Positions 51,898 through 62,129 of a DNA stretch of 64,000 bases are shown piece after piece; the stretch's first letter is position 1; each line of letters begins with the position of its first letter. Source of the stretch: Ashinkailepas kermadecensis (taxonomy: Eukaryota; Arthropoda; Thecostraca; Neolepadidae); NCBI GenBank assembly GCA_034440615.1, contig JAOTOM010002906.1:1-64000 (forward strand), read 5' to 3'. Under the pieces are notes generated by a model. That model was not told where the DNA came from and did not search any database. It saw nothing but the letters and a program-made list of their open reading frames with translations. A program made the translations under genes and the position numbers.

Positions 51898-53345
51898 GAG
51901 GGTAAGTAAAAACACAGAAACGTGGCCAGTTTTAGGCCGTGCGCCTATGGGAGTTCGGGGTATGCATTTCGTATTTGATTTTTTTCTCCAATTGATTCAG
52001 CCACCCCAGGAGGATTGCATTTGCCTTTCATGATACAGAATTGGTCAAGGAACCTTACCATTATTTCCTTATTGATTTAGTACGCTCTGTTCCGAAGTTG
52101 TGATGTGAAGTGAATGCATCTGTGAGAGGGAGCCCATTTCGACGAAAGGGTCGGCCCACCGATGTTGATTTCTTAAAAGGATCGGAGGGGGCAAAGTACA
52201 TGAAGGCAATAGGCAGACCAAAATGAATAGGGGGTCACATTCCATAGGCTCCCATGTTAGAAGTTGAAATTATTGCGGGTGGGGGGAAGCAAGCATTGAG
52301 GGGGCAGTTTCACCCTCAAAGATAAGAATGGGCGGTTCTGCTTTCGCCCCCACCCTCCTTGCTCTCTATATATGTGGCTTATATTTTCCGGTGGAGTGGT
52401 TTACACAACTGAATGGGTGAGTACAGATTTCGGCGTACCAACCAATCCGCAGAGGATTGAGCGGAAGTTCCATGGAGGGTACAAGCCCCCTCCCCCTACA
52501 TCATACCACTGACAGATTTATGATTTTGCCAAGGAGGAGCCATTTCTCCAGAGGGGCGACTCTTTGTCCAGAGCATTTGGACGGGGTACACTCCGATCTC
52601 CCAGAGAGGCACCATTTGTTTCTATCTGAGGAGTGCCTTTCGCCGAAAAATTCGCGGCGTGCGTTCGGACTCCCAGAGGACTGCCGTTCCCAGGCCGAGG
52701 AGCACGTTGCGCTGAGAAATTCGAGGGAGGAGGTACACTGTAGCCTCCAAGAGAGGCGTCCTTCGGGTCATAAGGGGCGCCACTTTCGCTTCCTCCCCTT
52801 AATCAGCCCTTGCAACATATCCTAGCTGGCAACGCCACTACCTCTCGCCGATTCGCTTCCACTTGCGTCGTTCGACTCAAGGGTGTTGTTTTATATACCC
52901 TTGAGGGGGAACTGCCACCTCAATGTTTGCTTAACCCACCCCGCAATTATTTCAACTTCTAACATGGGAGCCAATGGAATGTGCCCCCCCCAAATTCATT
53001 TTGGTCTGCCCATTGCCTTCATGTACTTTGCCCCGTCCAATCATTTCAAGATCAAGATAAAGATAGATCAAGATATCAACATCGGTGGGCCGACCCTTGG
53101 GGCGAGGTGGACTCCCTCTCACAAATTTCTTCATTTCGCACCACAACTTCTGAACGGAGCGTAATAAATCAATAAGGAAAGAACGGTAAGGTTCCCTTAA
53201 CAATTCTGTATTATGAAAGGCTGATGAAATCTTCCTGGGATGGCTGGATCAATTGGAGAAAAAATCAAATACGAAATGCGTACCCTGAACTCCCATAGGC
53301 GCACGGCCTAAAACCGGCCGCGTTTCCGTGTTTTTACTTACCCTC
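51898..53345. mobile_element. 1.45-kb foldback element with ~430-bp arms
   Basis: The arms begin GAGGGTAAGTAAAAACAC and end with its complement. Long imperfect inverted arms share GCGCCTATGGGAGTTC, CAAATACGAAATGC and TTGATTTAGTACGCTC-like words. The non-coding centre (52400-52850) has CCAGAG-rich repeated words. It is nested in an outer inverted pair (49190-49214 plus 51829-51890 versus 53350-53440). Confidence 0.85.
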
Positions 53346-53449
53346 AGCTGGGTGGGCCGATACGCAAACAGCTGTTGGTTTCCAATCCAGGCGTACATGA
53401 TCCATGGCTGGTTGGCGTTTGACACGGCACGTCCTGGCGCCTCTGCGGT

Positions 53450-55200
53450 TCACTTCATGTCTCCACCACATCTGGTTTGACCTGCACACAATCCCTACAA
53501 AATGAATCGCAGCAACGACAGACCGGCAAACTGACGAAGCACACATCGACGGACAGACACCAACGGTTGATTTTGAATCAGTATATTGGAAATAATATTG
53601 CACAATTGCCATTTCCGCAACAACTGGCCATGTTGCACAACTGCCATTCTCGGATCGTCATTTTTCACGGTTAACTGTTGCACTATTCTTCCATTGTTTT
53701 TTCTCATCAAAACACCATTGTGAAGTGATACATGACGTCACGTTACACAACCGACGACCAGTGCGACACACAGGCGTTACCCATCCGAAGTCGACACACC
53801 ACGCAAGAAAAGCTACTTTTGTCCGTTGCTATATTGGTGTTTTCAGCCGGCTAATGAAGTTGTTCCTATGATAGAAACGAAGATTTCCCGAACCGACAGC
53901 CTGAACACTCACGCCTAACCCCCCCCCCATTCCCTATACTCCTAAACACAGAACAGTGCGTTTATCTACGCAAATGACTAGACAGGTCCGACTAGAAACG
54001 ACGTAAGAACAAAACAAACTAGGAAAATGGGGAAAAGTCATTCCAGCAACAAATAACGCCTGGAAAAACCTGATTGAATATCAAACCACCATCTAGAAAC
54101 CTTCAACATTCCTAGTGTCCGATTTGCATTACAACAACTGAGTGATTCGGAATGTTAGCGCGCAGGGACAACAATCCTGAAGACTTCCTCCTTCCAGCAA
54201 TGGTTAAACTAGAGTCCTATGGTCAAACTGATAACATCGGGCACAAACTAGCGACATCTTTGGTTTTTACTGGCATTAGTCATGCACACGGACCGAGTCA
54301 GCGATTGGGGACGGCCAGAGACCTTTCACCAGGTGACAGGGACAGGGGCCAGCAGTGGTCGGCTGCCGGACCCATCGCCTGTCCAGCATACAAAGCTGCA
54401 TGGAGAACTCTGTCAACACCGGCACAAGTCACCGCCGGAGACCTTCGTCGACATTCTTCAGAATGCCCGAGAACACCTAAGAACACTAAAAACGCTACAA
54501 TTGCGAAACCAAATCGATTGGAATCACACAGGATATCATGTGATCGCGATATTTCAATTTTTCCCCAATTCATTTTTATTTCGTGAAAATTGTCGAGGTG
54601 ATATGGATCCATTGGCATCTGTAAATCTACAACGATCAAATGTGGAACTCCGACGTGCAAGTTCCTGTTGCAGATGACTAAGTGCTGGTGCTGCCAAAAG
54701 AGAAAGTTGGCATTGCAAAGAGGGTTAATCAATGCAAAGTTGGGAGAGCATTGGTGCTGCAGCTGCGGGCTAGTGTTGCAGCCGCAATAATTGCAATGCT
54801 ACATTCTCCATCAATGATAAATACGAATTACAACACAATTTTGAGGAAAAAAGAATCAACTGTCCTTGATTATTGGGGTCTGTGGTGCACGGACAGCGAC
54901 GACACGACGTTAAACCGAACCTCCTCATATGTTCATAAACTGAATCCCCACCAACTATAGCATCTAATTCACCCATATGTAATCCTCATGGTTTCTGACA
55001 AAATTATGGTCTACCTACGGGGATTAAATATTTGTATTCACCAATTCTTTGATCATCAAAAGCAGCTGGATTGGTTGGTCGGTGAAGGTCTCCCGTCCTC
55101 CGCCTCGACCGCTGACGGCGGCTGCGTCACTGACTCATTTGCGCATTCGTACAACGCAAGCAGGGTTTTCACAACATGAGGGATTACTCGCCGGGCAGAG
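53450..55200. other. Intergenic, no gene recognised
   Basis: AT-moderate unique sequence. A frame near 54400 (SPPETFVDILQNAREHL) loosely recalls retroelement polyprotein ends, but it is too short to call. Confidence 0.4.
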
Positions 55201-55329
55201 CACGTGACAACTCTGGATGTTCTCAGACGGAGTGCAAGCGATGTCTGTTGTGAGCACAGGTGCAGGAGCAGATGTGCTGCGGTGAGGCCACATGGTGGTC
55301 TGGTGCACCCAGGAGACACGACCCACTCG

Positions 55330-56260
55330 AACTGGCACCAGATTCACCCGCCGTCTGGCCAGCACACGGCGCCAGACCGGGCGGCAGCCGCCGCCGCCGC
55401 GGTCAGCGCCCGGCCACCGCCAGCAGGCCGGCTGCGACGAGCAGCAGCAGTTGCCGCAGCAGCAGCAGCAGCGCGCCGGTCAGCAGCAGCCGGTGGTAGA
55501 GGCTCCGCAGCCGGTGGGCCGCGCTGTCAGCTGGCACGCGGGCGGCGGGCAGACCGGCGCACACCCCGCAACGGAGCAGCGCGGCCGTGGCCGGGCCCTA
55601 GCAGCCGGCGTGGGGCCCGCAGCAGGCGGCCGGCCGCCGGCCGCACGCTCGCCGTCCGCACCGCGACCGGCCGCCACGCCTGCTCCTGCACACCGCCGGC
55701 CAGCTGCCGCCGCCCGCTGCCCGGCTCCAGCCGGCCGCTGCTCGGCTCCAGCCGGCCGCTGCACAGTCGCGGCCGGCGGGTGAGGCGGGCCGGCGGCGTC
55801 AGCGCGTCAGCCAGCATCAGCAGGTGCAGGCGGCCGGTCAGCAGGTCCCAGCGGTCGCTCGACTGGCGCCGCAGCAGACGGCGCGCCTTCTGCTCGTCCG
55901 TCATATTGGCGGCAGCAGCGGCCGCGGCCGGCTGGCTGGGCAGCTTGCCGGTGCCGCCGGAGACGTGACGGTGCCGCAGCTTCTCGTCGTCGGAAGAGGA
56001 GCAGCGCAGGGCCGGGCCGTCGCCGGAGGGACCGGGTGTGTGGCGGGCGGCCGCCGGGGCCGGCCGTGACTGCAGCGCCGCCGGCCGCGGCAGCACGGGC
56101 AGCGGGCCGCTGTGGCGGCGCTGCCGCCGCAGACGGCCGCCAGCACGCGCCGGCGTCAGCCGGGTGCGGCTCCGTCTGAGAACGTGGCAGCCACAGAGCA
56201 GGGCGCCGTCTGCGGCGGACGTGCGCAGCAGGACGCCGCGACCGCTGCCGCAGCAGCGCG
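55330..56260 (-). other. GC-rich 3' flank of KIF3B with open frames
   Basis: This very GC-rich stretch follows the KIF3B stop. A minus frame is open from the last KIF3B exon to 55527 (MTDEQKARRLLRRQSSDRWD, then Arg/Pro-rich). Another frame ends in a leucine-rich hydrophobic stretch (LLLTGALLLLLRQLLLLVAA) encoded by CTG runs. I do not recognise a protein. It could be 3' UTR, a small unknown gene, or chance frames from composition; the first 25 codons of the long frame overlap KIF3B out of frame. Confidence 0.3.
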
Positions 56261-56348
56261 CTACTTGGGCACCAGGCCGCGAGACTGAGGATAGTGACGT
56301 GCTGAGCTCGGCGACTGGCCGGGGGGCGGCGCACACACGGACTTGGAG
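56261..56348 (-). CDS. KIF3B: KIF3B terminal exon
   Basis: The acceptor TGTTTTGACAG is followed by one base completing GGC, then [19 protein letters not shown] and PQSRGLVPK before TAG. The last residues match the KIF3B C-terminus exactly, which fixes the small exon. The intron on its 5' side (56349-57450) is AT-rich with no gene. Confidence 0.92.
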
Positions 56349-59300
56349 CTGTCAAAACACAACACGCGTGTTACCGGCACAGCCATATAGTAAGTAGGGT
56401 AATATTCAGAGGTAAGCTCACCAAGGTTGACAGGGACAAGACATGTCTAGATAGGGAGAGAGCTACACACATCTTGGGATTAACTATGCATCTTGAGGAT
56501 CACACGAAAGGTTGATAACAGGCGAAGTATTTCAATAGCATATGAGTATCTCCAATGGGCAATCATAGACAAGTGCCCCAGGTGGGGCCAGTGTGTCCAT
56601 GTACATAATGTACATAATCCATGCACATAATTCCATGTTCTGATTTTATGGAATTTTTTTAAATAATTTTATTGGAATTATATGGAATATATATATAATA
56701 TGGTCCCCACTGCCACTGCAGTCGACACCACCAATTCGTAATGGATATCGATGAAAATTGCACCAGTACACTCAGAAGGTACAATAGAGTCTGTGATGCA
56801 TGCAGGTGTATATAAACCTAAGCTACGTGCTTTCAAGATTGGTTGAAACGTCGACAAAACATACTAACTCCGAATCACGATTTGTTCCACAAAGATACTG
56901 ACTTCCTATAATATTTACATTATAACAGCACCACATAACATTGCACCACCTGGGGATATTTTATATAACCTTACAGATAATCATGTATCATGTGTTCGAA
57001 AATTAGAAGGCTTGAATAAGAAGAAAATAAATGCACAAAACACCGTCGCATTGAATTATATGTGCAAAAATATATATATATATATAGATATATATAAACA
57101 CATGCATGCATGTATATCTGATGTTATGTAGTGCCTGGGGACGTGTGAACTGCGATGGCACGATGACGGGGTGATAGCGTAGTGAAGGATGATTTGCGTG
57201 ACACATGATGCATGGTCGTGGAATCACCAACAAACGTAACGCTGTGAAAAAATAGAGGACTGGGAAAATGGCAGCTGGGGAGAGGACTACGAGATTGCTG
57301 CCCTGGGAGAAGCCGAGCATATTAGCGGGTGGAGAGCTGGGGGAATTGGTTGGCCATTCTGGCGTTCGGGCTGACCATAGGATCATTTACAGCTCACGAG
57401 GACTGGGAGACGGGCGGGTGGAGAGAGGCGACAGCACTGCCGACACTCACCCAGTCTGCTCCCTGCGTGAAGCGCGCAGCAGAAACTGACTGGAACTCAG
57501 CGGCGCCGACGCGTCGACACTGATGACGTCATTGCCGGTGGTGAGCGCCGCCTGCAGAGCGGCCTGGACGCGCGGCGCCACCAGCGGGCCGCGGTAGTCC
57601 CGGGTGGTGCGGGCTGCTCCGTCCAGCTGCAGACTCATGATGTTCTCTCCCTGTGGGGAGGCGTGTCGTCACCGCTTGGCCCATCTCCACTGCACCATCG
57701 CCGGTGTGAGACCGCTGCTGAAGTCCTCTGACCGGCCAGTTCACAAGCTTGTCCACACAGGTAAATATATTTTCACCGCCAAGAGTACCTGGACAAACGT
57801 TGCTGTGGTGCAAATCCATAATAAAATCCTAGAGTTTCAGCCAAGCGAAGAACAAAAAACAAACACTAATACTGTCTCAGTAAGTCCAATATTGGCACAC
57901 ACGAGCGGACAACGCCCTCGTCTCCAGACCTCACACCTGCTCTGTTCTTTGGCTCCGACCAGACCTGATCCTACGCCTCATCTATTCATCTCACGTTGGG
58001 GCCTGACCTTGCGCCGCCCTCGGACTCCGTGCCGTGCGATCCTCCGGTGGTGGGTGACTCACCTTGAAGCGAGTGCCGGCACCGAACAAGCCGGCGCGTC
58101 GAGCGTACTCGGAGATGGGTCGGCGGCCGCCGCGTGCCGACATGGGCCGCTCGCCCAGCGGCGACTGCACCTGTGGTGTCAGCCGCCACCCCTCCTCCTC
58201 GCCCTCCTCGTCATCGTGGTACTTGGCACGCGCCACCAGGTCAGCCAGCTGGTTCGGCGGCACGAAGTTGTCGATGATGACCTGCTTCAGCTTCAGCTCC
58301 CTGAAGGGATCGTGGTGCATGGGTCAGCTAACCATAGACAAATCCTGACGGGAACAGAATACGTCGACCAGTGAGCTGATGACCCAACGCCCTTCAAACA
58401 AGCTGGCAATTGTTCAGCGACGCGAGCCATGTTGCCAGAAGTACGCGGGTGGGTGTCACCACACTGAATGTCGACGAGTGCTATGTTGCCAAAAATACGC
58501 GTGTGGATGTCACCACACTGAATGTCACCACACCGTGGATGTACCACACTGAATGTCGACGAGTGCTATGTTGCCAGAAGTACGCGGGTGGGTGTCACCA
58601 CACTGAATGTCGACGAGTGCCATGTTGCCAGAAGTACGCGTGTGGGTGTCACCACACTGAATGTCGACGAGTGCTATGCTGCCAGAAGTACGCGTGTGGG
58701 TGTCACCACACTGAATGTCGACGAGAGCTATGTTGCCAAAAGTACGCGCGTGGATGTCGCCACACTGAATGTCTACGACTGTCATGTTGCCAGAAGTACG
58801 TGGGTGGGTGTCACCACACTGAATGTCGACGAGTGCTATGTTGTGAGAAGTACGCAACGCACTACACTACAACCCAGAATGAGGACGATTATATTTGACT
58901 TAATAATAGGACACCAACCGTCGCAGCGAGATGCGCGTATCCTCCAGCTCGCGCCGCTCCTCGTGGAACTCCTCGGCCGCGTCGGCGATGTCGCGCTTCA
59001 CCACTTGCAGTCTGGCGAACAGCTTCTTCAACTTCTTGGTCTTGACGTCCACTTCCTGCTGGAGAGACTGGAACGTCTGCTGCACGTCCAGGCGCGAACA
59101 TTCCTGGTTTTCGATGCGCTGCAGCATCTCGCGCTCGCGCGCCTGTGGCACAGCGACACCGGAGCCAGGTCACCGGCTGCACCGTGGCCGCCCATGGTCA
59201 CTTTTGGGTTATTGGTTTTTACGACACATCGACCGTTGAGTCATATAGCGTCGCCAATCTCTCACGCCGATTGGCCGCGGGCGAAGAGTAGCGACAGGTG

Positions 59301-62097
59301 AGATTCGAACCCACAATCTTTCGATTGTGGTACGAGCAACTTACCCCTAGACTACTCGTCCCCCATGGTCACTTTTACCCAGCAGCCGAGTCACACGTCC
59401 ACCCACAGCCGACTACTGACTACCGCCTCTGCTTGGTTGAGTCAGGACCTCTTGGACTCACTGGCGACCAGCAGCGCCGACGCTGGACACGCCAAGAGTT
59501 ACCAGAGCACGCTCCCGAGACGCGTGTCGAGCCACCCGAAACAAAACCTCACAACGCACGCTCTTAGAAATTGTATGAAGACGCATAGCCGCGGATATTG
59601 CAGTAGAGTTCGCGAGATAGTACCCAAAGGGCCCACTTGGGTGGCACGCCACGCGTTGAGGAGCGGCGACTCGGCTGTTGACCATTCCTCTTCACACAAT
59701 CCTGGATCCGCTCCTGGGCACTGTAAAGTGCTGGGCAGCATCCAGGTATGATGGACCATTGGATAAAGGTCCGTCCTTGCAATGAGCAGGAGACCCAGTC
59801 ACTTCCAACAAAATTCGACTACGCAGTCCTGGGGCGCATATACGCGGAATCAGCCAACACCACAATACACTTTTAATTGATGCAAATGCATACGATATAG
59901 TGACAATTGTGTTGGCATGCCTAGCCACACATTGAGTGTGCGTTGCTACCATTGCACTCACGCTAGGTGAATCCGGCTTGCATATACTCCTGTGAACTCT
60001 TGTGAGCAGCTGCGCTTAGCCAACTGCAAAGCCAACCCTTCCATTTCATTATTGAAAAACTGGTTCGCACATCATTATGTGAAAACTGGGCAATGCAGAC
60101 TGAGTCACACTGGGCCTCGCCCAGACAAACCTTCTGCTCGGCGATCGTATGCCGACTGAGGTCCAGTTCACGCTGCTGCTTGTTGGTACGGTCGGCGATG
60201 TTCTTCCCACCCGATAGCAGCTTCGACTCCATCTCCTTGATGCGCGACGCTAGCTGACGCTTGGCCTGTCGCTCCTGCTCCAACTGCTCCTCTTTACGAC
60301 GCATCTCCTCCAGCAGTCGCTCCTTGTCCTGACCGCGTTACATCACATCAGCCGTAACATCACAACCACATCAGCCGTGACATCACAGCCACATCAGCCG
60401 CAACACTACAGCCACATCAGCCGTGACATCATAGCACATCGGGTCAGGGGATATGGATCAGGGCACGATTATAGGATCAGTCATAGGATCATGGGCACGT
60501 CAAGCTACACCAGCTACACCACCATACCCACATCAGGTCACGTAAGTCGTGAAATTACAGCCACGACAGGCCACATATGTCACGATACCATGACCATGTC
60601 ATATCACATTAGTCGTAACGTCAGCTCAAATCTGCTCAAACATATTACGGTATGTTGCTGTGAGGTACTTTAAACTTCACGTCGCATGCACTGTATATAT
60701 TTTGTATGAAGTATACACTTGATCTGGATCTGAAAACAAGTGTACCTTACGGAGCAGGGCGTAGGCAAGTCTAGACGTCGGGAGAACTTCGCAACGGTAC
60801 TCTCTGATAAGCTAAGAGGCACCACAACTGCTACAACGAAGTCACCACAGTTGGCCAGAGGGCCGCTTATTGACAGCTGACGGTGCGCTAGAATTGTCGG
60901 AAATGGTGCCAAGTTACTCGTAGGTCATAAGTCTCAGAAATACAATCCTGCCGGCGCTCATTGGATCTACAACAAAACTCCCATACGCAACGCAAATAAA
61001 TAATAAAAGGCCAGCATTGTTGTAGCAAGGACTCGCTAAACGGAAGTTCATGTCAGTTCAGCGAAGCAACACCCGGGCTACAAACAGGACAGCTAATTGT
61101 TGAAGGAACCCACCCGTTCTGTTAGTTAGTTAGTTATTTGGGTTTTAGGGCCGTTCTGCTATGAACATGTGATGTCAAGCGAAAAATAGGCAGTCACTAA
61201 CCCCATCGTCTACGCCAGTTGCCTACACCATCACGATGCCAGATCTGCCTAATCTGTCCTCTGCCTAAATCAGGCTAAAAATAGTCAATGTCTCCTTTGC
61301 ATGAGCCCGATTACGTCAAGTGTTAGTTAGTTAGTAATTTATTTGGGCTTTAGGGCGCATCGACCATGTTGATCATATAGCGCCCATAATTATTACGTCA
61401 AGTGTGGTTAACATACAGTACGAAATATTCTGAAAAAATGTGTTATTAATCTAGCACATAATTATTAAGCCTACACAACGCTGGACATAGGCCATTCAAT
61501 TGTAATCCCATCAGAGACATTAGGAGCACTGAGTCAGCAGGAGCATGGGCCTAGGGGCGACCTAGGGGCCTGTCGTACTGCAGGCGCATAATCGGACATC
61601 ACGTCATTGCGAGTAGTGAATTTTACTTATGGACCGATCGCTGGTGCCCTTTTTGGCAACCAGTGGAGACACACCTTCAAAGTCGCTGGATGACGCGGTA
61701 TCAGGTCAATATGCTATGGCGCCAAATAAATAAATGAGACCTTTATTAGAATGAATATATTTAGATGAATAACTAAATACATTTGGCAAAGCAATAGGTA
61801 AATTAGTCTATGTTACTTAAATTAAATTTAGACGCTGGTGATATGTACCCAGTTGAAGTTGTTTGAAGTTCGTTTCAACCGGTTTCAAGCAGCAAGAGAC
61901 AAAAATAGTTCGCTGGGCGAAATGTCAGGCCTGTCGCCGGGAGCCTCGGCTATCCATTGAATGGTACTCGCCTCGGTGATAATGCTTTTGTCGGCGATGA
62001 TGGCCGATCGTTCTCGCTCCAGCCGGCTGCGCTCCTGCTCCAGGTGCTCCTCGACCGTCACGTCCGGCTCCTGGGAGCGTGCGCGTGTCTTGCGGCG

Positions 62098-62129
<32 letters not shown>

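Noticed and set aside
54152..54677. Possible retroelement polyprotein fragment
   Set aside because: Only a vague helix-like similarity (ETFVDILQNAREHL); no catalytic motif or repeats to support it.
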